The notes below the pieces were generated by a model, which was not told the DNA's origin, ran no database searches, and was given only the letters and a program-made list of their open reading frames with translations. A program made the position numbers and the translations under genes. From Stenotrophomonas sp. SY1 (GTDB taxonomy: Bacteria; Pseudomonadota; Gammaproteobacteria; Xanthomonadales; Xanthomonadaceae), in NCBI RefSeq assembly GCF_021202945.1, contig NZ_JAJOYR010000002.1, positions 360,112-424,111 on the forward strand: a stretch of DNA of 64,000 bases. Reading direction: 5' to 3'. The first letter of the stretch is position 1. The number at the start of each line of letters is the position of its first letter. Positions 56,386 to 64,000 of this stretch are shown in pieces.

Positions 56386-57264
56386 ATGACGCAGCCTTAC
56401 GATGATCTGTACTGGAACAGCAACGATGGATTGCGTCTGCATGCGCGCGACTATCCGGCCGACGCGGGGACATCCCCGCGCGGCACGGTGGTCTGCATCC
56501 CGGGCTTGACCCGCAACGCCGCCGACTTCGATGCGCTCGCGCAGCTGTTGTCGGCTGGCGGCTGGCGCGTGCTTGCCGTTGACCTGCGTGGACGGGCCGG
56601 CTCGGCCCGCGCGACCGACCCGACCAGCTACAACGCGCGGGTCTACGCCGACGACATGGCCGCGCTGCTGCACTCCCAGGGCGTGGACAAGGCTGTGTTC
56701 ATCGGCACCTCGCTCGGCGTGCTGGTCACCATCACCGTTGCCTCGCGCACGCCCGGGCTGATCGCCGCGGCGGTGCTCAACGATGCCGGGCCCAAGGTGC
56801 CGCGCCAAGCCCTGACGCGGATCGGCAAGTACGCCGGCAAGACCCTGCCACCGATGGATCTGGAGCAGGCAGCTGCCTACGCCGAATCGATCGGCAAGGC
56901 CTCCTTCCCGCGCTTCACCAGTGACGACTGGCGGGCAATGGCCTCGCGCATGTTCCGCAAGCGCGACGACGGCCTGCTGGAGCTGGACTACGACCCGGCC
57001 ATCATCCGCACCACCCGGCCCTGGGTGCTGTGGTTGCTGCGGCCGGTGCTGTGGCGCGCGGTACGCTCGCTGACCAGCCGTGCGCCAGTACTGGTCGTGC
57101 GCGGTGCGCTGTCGGACATACTGCCGGCGGAGGTCGCACGGCAGATGGCCGCAACCTCGCCGAACGCGAGCCTGGTCGAAGTACCCGATGTGGGCCACGC
57201 CCCGACGCTGTCCGAGCCTGTGGCCAAGGACGCGATCCTCGCCCTTCTGGAGCGCGTGAAATGA
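56386..57264 (+). CDS. Alpha/beta hydrolase
   Basis: 292 residues. VVCIPGLTRNAADFDALA contains the oxyanion region, DKAVFIGTSLGVLVTITVA the nucleophile Ser, VRGALSDILPAEV the Asp and PDVGHAPTLSEP the His. No signal peptide, therefore cytosolic. It follows the TonB receptor by 10 bases and its stop overlaps the start of the MaoC gene. A likely role is hydrolysis of imported esters or oligomers. Confidence 0.88.
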   Translation: MTQPYDDLYWNSNDGLRLHARDYPADAGTSPRGTVVCIPGLTRNAADFDALAQLLSAGGWRVLAVDLRGRAGSARATDPTSYNARVYADDMAALLHSQGVDKAVFIGTSLGVLVTITVASRTPGLIAAAVLNDAGPKVPRQALTRIGKYAGKTLPPMDLEQAAAYAESIGKASFPRFTSDDWRAMASRMFRKRDDGLLELDYDPAIIRTTRPWVLWLLRPVLWRAVRSLTSRAPVLVVRGALSDILPAEVARQMAATSPNASLVEVPDVGHAPTLSEPVAKDAILALLERVK

Positions 57265-57740
57265 GCACCACCAACACCGACATCCCACCCGCACTGGAAG
57301 CACTGCGACAATGGGCTGCGACCGAACGGCTGGGCGCGAGCGTGCAGGTGGCGCAGTCGCGCATCGATGCCTTCGCCGACGCCACCGGTGACCACAACTG
57401 GATCCACGTCGATCCGGAGCGCGCAGCTACCGAACTGCCGGGTGGGCAGACCATCGCCCATGGTTTCCTGCTGCTTTCACTCACCGTGGAGGAAGACGTG
57501 GCGGCGCTGGTCGGCTTCCCCGGCATCGCCCGCGTGCTCAACTACGGTCTGAACAAGGTGCGCTTCCTTGCCCCGGTGCCCAGCGGTTCGGCTATCCGGG
57601 TGCGCTCGCGGCTGGCCTCGCTGGAATGCCGGCAACCTGGGCAATGGCTGCTGACCCAGCACAAGACGGTTGAACTGCTGCCCGCTGGCGAGGTGGCCCT
57701 GGTCGCCGAACACCTGTCGCTGATCGTGGTCGAGCCCTGA
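57261..57740 (+). CDS. MaoC-family (R)-specific enoyl-CoA hydratase
   Basis: 159 residues from the ATG at 57261, overlapping the previous stop by four bases (ATGA). RIDAFADATGDHNWIHVDPERA is the hydratase-2 motif with the catalytic Asp and His; hot-dog fold follows (TIAHGFLLLSL, NKVRFLAPVPSG). Such enzymes interconvert (R)-3-hydroxyacyl-CoA and enoyl-CoA, linking hydroxyalkanoate breakdown to beta-oxidation. This fits the locus. Confidence 0.9.
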   Translation: MSTTNTDIPPALEALRQWAATERLGASVQVAQSRIDAFADATGDHNWIHVDPERAATELPGGQTIAHGFLLLSLTVEEDVAALVGFPGIARVLNYGLNKVRFLAPVPSGSAIRVRSRLASLECRQPGQWLLTQHKTVELLPAGEVALVAEHLSLIVVEP

Positions 57741-57818
57741 CGTCCATCGCCGGCTGCACGACGGGTTCCCGCGCCGGACCCCGCGCATGAGCATGGCTGT
57801 TCTCTCTACACTGGAGCG

Positions 57819-60800
57819 ATGTTGACGCCCTCCATCGTGCTGTTGGCCTGCCTTGCCTGGACCGTGCTGCTGTTCGGTGTCGCGCTGTGGGGCGAGCGCC
57901 AGGGTCACCGTCTTTCGCGTGCCTGGCCGGTCATCTACTCGCTGTCGCTGGCCGTGCATTGCACCGCATGGACCTACTACGGGGCCGCCTCGCAAGGCGC
58001 GCAATGGGGCTTTGCGATCCCGCCGACGCTGATCGGCATGGCCCTGATCTTCGCCTTCGGCCTGCCGTTCCTGGCACAACTGGGACGGCTGGCCAAGCAA
58101 CACAACAGTGCAACCATCGCCGACCTGGTGGTGGCACGGCTGCGCACTGACCAGGGACTGGGCATGACCATCACCCTGGTCGCCCTGTTCGGCATCATTC
58201 CCTACATCGCACTTCAGTTGACAGCGATCAGCCAGGGCCTGGGCGCGCTGCTCGGCGACCAGGTCACGGCCGGCGGCAGCCAGCCGGACGTATCGTTCTG
58301 GTTCGCGTTGACGATGGCGGCGTTCACCATGTTGTTCGGGGCGCGCAAGGCGTCGGCAACCGAGCACAATCGCGGCATCGTGGTGGCGCTGGGCCTGGAG
58401 TCGCTGCTCAAACTGGCGGCGCTACTCGCCATCGGCCTGTATGCGGCGCTGTCGATACGCGCGGACGCTCCGCTGCTGGACAAGATGCTGCAGCTGGCGC
58501 CGCCTGCGGTGGTGCCGGACTTCATCACGATGGTCGCGCTGGGGGCGATGGCTGCCTTCACCCTGCCCCACCAGTTCCACGTCGGTGTGGTGGAACTGCG
58601 CCAATCCTCCGACCTGAAGACCGCCCGCTGGCTGTTTCCTCTCTACCTGCTGCTGATCGGCCTGCCCTCGGTGCCGATGGCGCTCTCCGGAGCCGCCCAG
58701 CTGGGCCAGTCGGTTTCGCCCGACGTGTACGTGCTGATGCTGCCGCAGGCCGCCGGCCACCATGTACTGGCCCTGCTTGCCTACCTCGGCAGTCTGAGCG
58801 CCGCCACCGGCATGATGATCCTGTCGGGGCTGACCCTGTCGATCATGCTCGGCAACCACGGCTTTGGCTCGCGCCTGCTGGGCGGCATGCATGGCGATGC
58901 CGGCGCCGACCTGCGGCCCCGCGTGCTGGCATTCCGACGTGGCGGCATCCTTGCCGTGTTCCTGATGTCGTGGCTGTACAGCCGCGCGATGAGCGGAACA
59001 GAAGCGCTCAGCGACTTCGGCCTGATGTCGTTCACGGCGTTGGCCCAGTTGGCGCCGGCCGTGCTGCTGGCGGTGTATCGCCCGCGTACGCCGTCGCCGG
59101 CGATCATCGCCGGCATCGTGACCGGTTCGCTGGTATGGCTGTGGCTGGTGCTGCTGCCGATGATCATGTCGCCGCCGCCGGCCTCGGACGGACTGCACTG
59201 GATGCTGTTCTTCCCGTTGCGGATACAGACCGGGCACATCGCCATCGGCATGGGCACCAGCCTGCTGGTGAACCTGCTCACCATCGCGGTCACGGCACGC
59301 GCGGTGCGGCCCTCGCTGCCGCAGCGGCGCGAAGGCGTGGCTGCAGCGTCGATGCGCAAGACCGCCGGACGTTTCCTCGGCCAGGAACGCGCACGGCAAC
59401 TGATGGCCGGGCATGCCGGGCAGATGCTCGATGACCAACGCGTCACCGCCATCGAGCGCGAACTGACCGCCGTGGTGGGCGCGGGCATGGCACGGCTGCT
59501 GGTCGAGGCCGCACGCGATGGCGGCGCGGCGCCGTTGGAAGCGGTCACCCGCGCCGTCGGCGAGGCCACCCAGGTACTACGCTTCAACCAGCGGCTGCTG
59601 GAAGCAGCACTGGAAAACATGAGCCAGGGCATCAGCGTAGTCGATGCCCAGCTCCAGCTTGTTGCGTGGAACAGCCGCTACGCGGCCTTGTTCAAATTTC
59701 CACCCGAACTGCTGCAGGTCGGTCAGCCGGTGGCCAATCTCACCGCATGGGCGTTGGGGCAGCTGAAGATCGGCAGCACACCGGGCGACACACCGGCCAA
59801 GGCACTGAACCGGCGGGTAACACACATGCGCCGCGGTACACCGCATCTTTCCGAGCGCATATTCCCCGACGACACCATCGTCGAGATCCGCGGCAACCCG
59901 ATGCCCGGCGGCGGTTATGTCGCCACCTTCACCGACGTCACCGCGTTCCGGCGCGCCGAGGACGCCCTCAAGCGCAGCAATGAAACCCTGGAGCGCCGCG
60001 TGCAGGATCGCACCGCGCGCCTGGAGCTGGCCGTACACGAGGCCGAGCGCGCCAACGTGGCCAAGACCCGGTTCCTGACCGCCGTTGGCCACGACCTGAT
60101 CCAGCCCCTGCACGCCGCGCAGTTGCTCACCGATGCGATGTCACAGCACATCGAGTCCGAGTTCCTCGACAGCTTCCTGCGCCAGATCCGTGGCGCACTG
60201 GACTCCACCGATGACCTGCTCTCGGGCCTGCTCGACATCTCACGACTGGAGGCCGGCGGTCTGGTCGCCGATCCGCGTCCGTTCGCGTTGTCGAACGTGC
60301 TCGACCCGCTGGCACAGGAGTTCTCCGTGCTGGCCGCCGCACGCGGCCTGCAGTTCCGCTACGTCCCTACGCGCGCCTGGGTGCACAGCGACCCGCTGCT
60401 GCTGCGCCGCGTACTGCAGAACTTCCTGGCCAATGCCATCCGCTACACCCGCAGCGGCGGCGTGCTGCTGGGCGTCCGTCGCCAAGGCGACACGCTGTCC
60501 ATCGGCGTACACGACAGCGGCCCGGGCATCGCGCCCGAACAGCAGACGGTCGTGTTCGAGGAGTTCCAGCGCGGCGATCGCAGCAACGGCCAGGGGCTGG
60601 GCCTGGGGCTGGCCATCGCCCACCGGATCGCCGGCCTGCTGCACGCACCGCTGTCCCTGCACAGCGTGATCGGCCATGGCTCGGCATTCGCCATCGCGGT
60701 ATCGCGCGCCTATCCGGTCCAGCCTTCGCGCAGCGAACCGCAGGCCACCACCAGCACCATCAAGGGGACGCGGGTGCTGGTGATCGACAATGATCCCGAC

Positions 60801-61142
60801 GCGCTGGAAGCCATGCGCCAGATGCTGTTGGCCTGGGGCTGCGAGGTGACCGCGGTGCCCAACGGCGATGCCGTCGAGGCGTCGGCCCGCGACGCGGACC
60901 TGTGGTTGTTCGACTACCACCTGGACGATGGCGATACCGGCGTCCAGCTGTGGACCCGGCTGGCTGCCGCGCATGGGCAGCGCCCTACCGTGATCCTCAG
61001 CGCCGATACCGGCAGCCAGACCCGTGAAGCGGTGCGTGAGGCCGGCCTGTCGTTGTTGAACAAGCCGTTCAAACCACTGGCGCTGCGCTGGGCGATCAAC
61101 CACCTGCTCGCCACACGTGGCGCGGCCACGGCAGGCACGTAG
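57819..61142 (+). CDS. Hybrid sensor histidine kinase with Na+/solute-symporter-like sensor domain
   Basis: 1,107 residues. The N-terminal ~490 have 12 or 13 hydrophobic helices of the SSS (PutP/CbrA-like) type. A PAS domain follows (~590-700, ENMSQGISVVDAQLQLVAWN), a coiled coil, the phospho-acceptor His in AVGHDLIQPLHAAQLL (~758), the ATPase N box FLANAIRYTRSGG, and G1 HDSGPGIAP. A receiver begins near 984 (VLVIDNDPDALE) with the phospho-acceptor Asp in LWLFDYHLDD (~1031). It may sense a transported small molecule, perhaps hydroxybutyrate, and act with the LuxR regulator encoded opposite. Confidence 0.92.
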   Translation: MLTPSIVLLACLAWTVLLFGVALWGERQGHRLSRAWPVIYSLSLAVHCTAWTYYGAASQGAQWGFAIPPTLIGMALIFAFGLPFLAQLGRLAKQHNSATIADLVVARLRTDQGLGMTITLVALFGIIPYIALQLTAISQGLGALLGDQVTAGGSQPDVSFWFALTMAAFTMLFGARKASATEHNRGIVVALGLESLLKLAALLAIGLYAALSIRADAPLLDKMLQLAPPAVVPDFITMVALGAMAAFTLPHQFHVGVVELRQSSDLKTARWLFPLYLLLIGLPSVPMALSGAAQLGQSVSPDVYVLMLPQAAGHHVLALLAYLGSLSAATGMMILSGLTLSIMLGNHGFGSRLLGGMHGDAGADLRPRVLAFRRGGILAVFLMSWLYSRAMSGTEALSDFGLMSFTALAQLAPAVLLAVYRPRTPSPAIIAGIVTGSLVWLWLVLLPMIMSPPPASDGLHWMLFFPLRIQTGHIAIGMGTSLLVNLLTIAVTARAVRPSLPQRREGVAAASMRKTAGRFLGQERARQLMAGHAGQMLDDQRVTAIERELTAVVGAGMARLLVEAARDGGAAPLEAVTRAVGEATQVLRFNQRLLEAALENMSQGISVVDAQLQLVAWNSRYAALFKFPPELLQVGQPVANLTAWALGQLKIGSTPGDTPAKALNRRVTHMRRGTPHLSERIFPDDTIVEIRGNPMPGGGYVATFTDVTAFRRAEDALKRSNETLERRVQDRTARLELAVHEAERANVAKTRFLTAVGHDLIQPLHAAQLLTDAMSQHIESEFLDSFLRQIRGALDSTDDLLSGLLDISRLEAGGLVADPRPFALSNVLDPLAQEFSVLAAARGLQFRYVPTRAWVHSDPLLLRRVLQNFLANAIRYTRSGGVLLGVRRQGDTLSIGVHDSGPGIAPEQQTVVFEEFQRGDRSNGQGLGLGLAIAHRIAGLLHAPLSLHSVIGHGSAFAIAVSRAYPVQPSRSEPQATTSTIKGTRVLVIDNDPDALEAMRQMLLAWGCEVTAVPNGDAVEASARDADLWLFDYHLDDGDTGVQLWTRLAAAHGQRPTVILSADTGSQTREAVREAGLSLLNKPFKPLALRWAINHLLATRGAATAGT

Positions 61143-61152
61143 GCAGGCGCAG

Positions 61153-61183
61153 CTGCCTGCCGTTGATCAACAACGGCAGGCAG
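61153..61183. terminator. Bidirectional terminator between convergent regulator genes
   Basis: CTGCCTGCCGTTG and CAACGGCAGGCAG pair perfectly (13 bp) around ATCAA. It sits 10 bases after the kinase stop and 6 bases after the LuxR stop on the other strand. Confidence 0.75.
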
Positions 61184-61188
61184 TCAAC

Positions 61189-61890
61189 TCAGGCGTCTTC
61201 GGGTTGTTCGCGCAGCCGCAGTTCCTGGACATCGTCGATCTGCCGCGAGGCATCGGTCAGGCCCAGCTCGTGCAGGACGCGGATGGCCTGTGCGCGGTTG
61301 CGCACACCGAGCCGGCCCATGATGCGCGTCATATGCGCCTTGACCGTCCGCAACTGCACGCCCAGGCGGTCGGCGATCTGCTTGTTGAGCAGCCCCTCGG
61401 CCACCAGGCTCAGCACCTTGTACTGGTGCGCCGACAGGCTGGACAGGCGTGCGGCCAGGTCGGCGTCCTTGCTGAAGGGCGCCACCCGCGCGACGGTTTC
61501 GCGCAGCATCGCCGGTATCCAGCGCTCGCCATCGAGAACGGTCTGCAACGCCTGTTGCAGATCCACCAGCCCTGAACTCTTGGGCAGGTAGCCAGCCGCA
61601 CCCAGGTCGATGGCGCGGCGGATCACCTGCGGCTCTTCGTTGGCCGAAACGATGATGATCGCCAGCCCCGGCTGCAATGCGCGGATCGTCGCCAGGCCGG
61701 CAAGGCCGTGATTGCCCGGCATGTGCAGGTCCAGCAGCATCAGGTCGATCTGCTGGTTCTCCAGTGCCTCAAGCACGCCATCGAGCGAATCGGCTTCGCT
61801 GATCTGCAGATCGACCACCGCCTCGTCGGCCGCGCGATGCAGCGCGGCTCTGAACAAGGGGTGGTCATCGGCGATGAGCAGGGTTGGCAT
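61189..61890 (-). CDS. LuxR/NarL-family response regulator
   Basis: 233 residues. Receiver: LIADDHPLFRAAL, phospho-acceptor Asp in LMLLDLHMPG, IIIVSANEEP and the Lys in GYLPKSS. The C-terminal HTH LSAHQYKVLSLVAEGLLNKQIADRLGVQLRTVKAHMTRIM (here abbreviated) is the GerE type. Encoded convergent to the hybrid kinase and so its likely partner; together they could control the PHB genes around them. Confidence 0.92.
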   Translation of the reverse strand: MPTLLIADDHPLFRAALHRAADEAVVDLQISEADSLDGVLEALENQQIDLMLLDLHMPGNHGLAGLATIRALQPGLAIIIVSANEEPQVIRRAIDLGAAGYLPKSSGLVDLQQALQTVLDGERWIPAMLRETVARVAPFSKDADLAARLSSLSAHQYKVLSLVAEGLLNKQIADRLGVQLRTVKAHMTRIMGRLGVRNRAQAIRVLHELGLTDASRQIDDVQELRLREQPEDA

Positions 61891-61979
61891 CTCGGGCCGA
61901 GGTTAGCAAATCCCATCGCGGCTGAGCACGGGTACCTAGGTACGCTGGTATCTCCAGACCGGATTGATAGTGTGCAGCG

Positions 61980-63824
61980 ATGAATACTTCCCGCCGTGCT
62001 TCCCTGCTTTGCGCCATGTTGCCGATCTTCGCGGGCAGCATCTCCGTCGCGGATGCCGCCGATCCCCGCGCGCCGGCCGCCGCGCCGGTGTTCGAACAAT
62101 GGCGCGAGACGCCACATCGCGGCGGCGATGACCTGATGACGGCCGGGCTTGGGCTTGCAGGGCTGCGCGCCAGCGTAGCTCCCGCATTCGCCAACCCCGC
62201 CTCGCCTACGGCCGGGGAGGCCAGGCGGCGTGCGATCTGGAGCAGCTGGCGGGGCATCGCCGACCTGACCCCGGGTGGCGGCTTCGGCGAAATCTACGGC
62301 ACGCTCCAGTCCGCACCGGGCCGCGAGTTCTCCGCCTACGGCCGCATCCCTGGCGCCAGCCAGCCGCATCGTGTCCTGGTGCAGATACCGGACAACTTCG
62401 ATCCCGCACGCCGCTGCCTGGTAGCGACGGCGTCCTCCGGTTCGCGCGGCATCTACGGCGCGATTTCCGTGGCCGGCAGCTGGGGCCTGGCCCACGGTTG
62501 CGCCGTTGCCTACACGGACAAGGGCGCCGGCAGCGATTACTACGATCTGGACGCGGGTACTGGCTTCCAGGCCGATGGCACCCCGGCTGCCGATGGCGCG
62601 CTGGCGTTCGCCCCCGCCAAGGGAACGGCCGCGCACGGCGTCGCGTTCAAACACGCACATTCGGGCGACAACCCGGAAGCCGATTGGGGCCAGCACCTGG
62701 TACAAGCCGTGCAGTTCGGCCTGCAGGCCCTCGATCGCGCCTATCCGCAGTCGGCGCCCTTCACTCCGGCCAACACACGCACGCTGGGCGTGGGCGTATC
62801 CAACGGCGGTGGTGCGGTGCTGCGCGCTGCCGAGATCGAAGGCAACTGGTTTGACGCGATGGTGGCCGGCGAACCCAATGTGTCGGTCGCCGGCGCAGCG
62901 CCGCTCTACGACTTCGTGACCCAGGCCGCGCTGCTGATGCCCTGCGCCCTGCTGGCGGTCGATGATCTGCCGCAGCCGCCGGTGCAGGCACAGGCACGGC
63001 CGGTATGGACACAGCAATGCGCGGCACTGCGCACGGCCGGGCTGGTGCAGGGCGAGGACACCCAGGCACAAGCGCACTCGGCCCGTGAGCAACTTGCCAA
63101 GGCAGGCCTGAGCGAAGGCGCCTTGCGCGCCGGTGCATTCTCCACCGGCTTCGACCTGTGGCGCGCCATCGCAGTCACCTACGCATCGGCCTACGGCGGT
63201 TACGCCGCTGGCCAACATCCCTGCGGCTACACGTTCTCGGCCACCGCTGCCGATGGCAAACCGGGCACTGCGAGCGCCGAACTGCGCGCGAGCTGGTGGG
63301 GCGAAGCCGGTGGCATCCCGCCGGGCAGCGGCGTGATGCTGGTGGACGGCAATGCGGCGCAGGCACCGAATGATCCGCTGCGCGGGCTCAGCTGCCTGCG
63401 TTCGCTCTCCACCGGCGACAGCGCCGATGCCAAGCGGGTACGCGCCGGCATCGCCCGCGCCGCCGCCAAGGCGCCCCGCACCGGGCTTCCCATCGTGGTC
63501 ATCCACGGCATCGATGATGGGCTGGTGCCGATCAGCCTGACCAGCGACCGCTACGTACCGCTGGCGCGTGCGGCCGGCGCGCAGATCGCCTACTGGCGCC
63601 TGACCAATGCACAGCATTTCGACTCGCTGCTGGCCTTCCCGGATTACCGCAAGCGCTATGTGCCGCTGCTGCCCTACCTGTTCGCGGCGATGGACCAGGT
63701 GTGGAATCACCTTGAGGACCCGGCACGCGGCCTTCCGCAGGATGCGCTGATCCAGACCACACCGCGCGCGGAAGCCCCGTTGCAGCCCGCGCAGCTTTCG
63801 ATTCCCTCCGCATCCGGCCGCTGA
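61980..63824 (+). CDS. D-(-)-3-hydroxybutyrate oligomer hydrolase
   Basis: 614 residues with a signal-like N-terminus (RRASLLCAMLPIFAGSISVADA). It matches the 3HB-oligomer hydrolase family in order: SAYGRIPGASQPHRVLVQIPDNFD, ATASSGSRGIYGAISVAGSWGLAHG, GVGVSNGGGAVLRAAEIEG with the nucleophile Ser, and IVVIHGIDDGLVP with a catalytic Asp, then NAQHFDSL with His. It cuts short oligomers left by the depolymerase to monomers. The acyl-CoA synthetase gene starts 34 bases downstream. Confidence 0.93.
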   Translation: MNTSRRASLLCAMLPIFAGSISVADAADPRAPAAAPVFEQWRETPHRGGDDLMTAGLGLAGLRASVAPAFANPASPTAGEARRRAIWSSWRGIADLTPGGGFGEIYGTLQSAPGREFSAYGRIPGASQPHRVLVQIPDNFDPARRCLVATASSGSRGIYGAISVAGSWGLAHGCAVAYTDKGAGSDYYDLDAGTGFQADGTPAADGALAFAPAKGTAAHGVAFKHAHSGDNPEADWGQHLVQAVQFGLQALDRAYPQSAPFTPANTRTLGVGVSNGGGAVLRAAEIEGNWFDAMVAGEPNVSVAGAAPLYDFVTQAALLMPCALLAVDDLPQPPVQAQARPVWTQQCAALRTAGLVQGEDTQAQAHSAREQLAKAGLSEGALRAGAFSTGFDLWRAIAVTYASAYGGYAAGQHPCGYTFSATAADGKPGTASAELRASWWGEAGGIPPGSGVMLVDGNAAQAPNDPLRGLSCLRSLSTGDSADAKRVRAGIARAAAKAPRTGLPIVVIHGIDDGLVPISLTSDRYVPLARAAGAQIAYWRLTNAQHFDSLLAFPDYRKRYVPLLPYLFAAMDQVWNHLEDPARGLPQDALIQTTPRAEAPLQPAQLSIPSASGR

Positions 63825-63858
63825 CACGGCCACCGCGTTGCTCCCCCAGGAACTCCCG

Positions 63859-64000
63859 ATGCCCTCCACACCGCCGTCAAACCCGTCCGATGCGGGTGCT
63901 TACGCCTATCCGCTGCTGATCAAGCAATTGCTGCACACGCCCCTGGCGACCTGCCCCGGGCAGGAAATCGTCTATGGCGACAACGTGCGCCATGACTACC
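63859..64000 (+). CDS. Acyl-CoA synthetase (AMP-binding), 5' part only
   Basis: The frame runs off the window after 47 codons: AYPLLIKQLLHTPLATCPGQ, then EIVYGDNVRHDY. That start is characteristic of long/medium-chain fatty-acid--CoA ligases of the ANL superfamily. No catalytic motif is in view. Position after the 3HB-oligomer hydrolase suggests CoA activation of imported acids. Confidence 0.75.
   Translation, partial: MPSTPPSNPSDAGAYAYPLLIKQLLHTPLATCPGQEIVYGDNVRHDY

Noticed and set aside
61740..63869. 709-residue frame on the minus strand
   Set aside because: Antisense to the 3HB-oligomer hydrolase, which has a full set of family motifs.

Overview
The window reads as a chromosomal segment of a gammaproteobacterium of the Xanthomonadaceae, most like Stenotrophomonas or Xanthomonas. 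Support comes from the fused aspartokinase/diaminopimelate decarboxylase, the paired MurD2/MurL route to D-glutamate in peptidoglycan, several large TonB-dependent receptors, a compact maltodextrin locus (GH13, GH97, MFS, TonB receptor, LacI regulator), and many GTAGGAGCGGC-type palindromic repeats. Species cannot be fixed by eye.

Positions 1 to about 19,150 are an accessory island, visibly less GC-rich in places than the rest. It holds IS3 remnants; a 5'-truncated CdiA-type exoprotein ending in a zinc deaminase-like toxin domain, with a translationally coupled immunity candidate (607-4217); an unknown membrane protein fused in frame to an IS orfA remnant (4538-6592); a tight three-gene operon of a radical SAM enzyme, a Tat-signal membrane protein and a small bacterial-PH-like membrane protein (6799-9364); an IS5-like element with a frameshifted transposase (9652-10968); an unknown protein and an XRE repressor with near-identical 17-bp operators (11114-12493); a run of five phosphohydrolase-like genes, one broken (12621-16557); and a three-gene tyrosine-recombinase module (16742-19114) abutting the ssb terminator, which probably marks the island edge.

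From 19,150 on the sequence is core-like. After ssb comes a maltodextrin regulon (20013-32944): LacI regulator, secreted GH13 amylase, MFS importer, GH97 alpha-glucosidase, TonB receptor and cytoplasmic GH13 alpha-glucosidase. A 14-bp operator (TGCATACGTATTCA) lies in three of its promoter regions. Next are ispB, a small helix-hairpin-helix protein, a dienelactone hydrolase, murD2-murL, and the aspartokinase/DAP decarboxylase fusion. A housekeeping or accessory-metabolism stretch (41428-47862) carries three PhzF-like isomerases, an SGNH hydrolase, a CHMI-family isomerase, a SUKH protein, a lipoprotein, a glyoxalase-like protein and a small membrane protein.

The last part (48655-64000) looks like a polyhydroxybutyrate / 3-hydroxybutyrate utilisation neighbourhood: two TonB receptors, a secreted PHB-depolymerase-family esterase, a GntP-type permease, an alpha/beta hydrolase coupled to a MaoC hydratase, an SSS-domain hybrid histidine kinase facing a LuxR response regulator, a 3HB-oligomer hydrolase and the start of an acyl-CoA synthetase. 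Polymer breakdown outside, uptake, and CoA activation inside would form one pathway. Intergenic spaces from 21 kb on are dominated by two palindromic repeat families, one of which has expanded in frame inside murL. I saw no tRNA, rRNA or CRISPR array.
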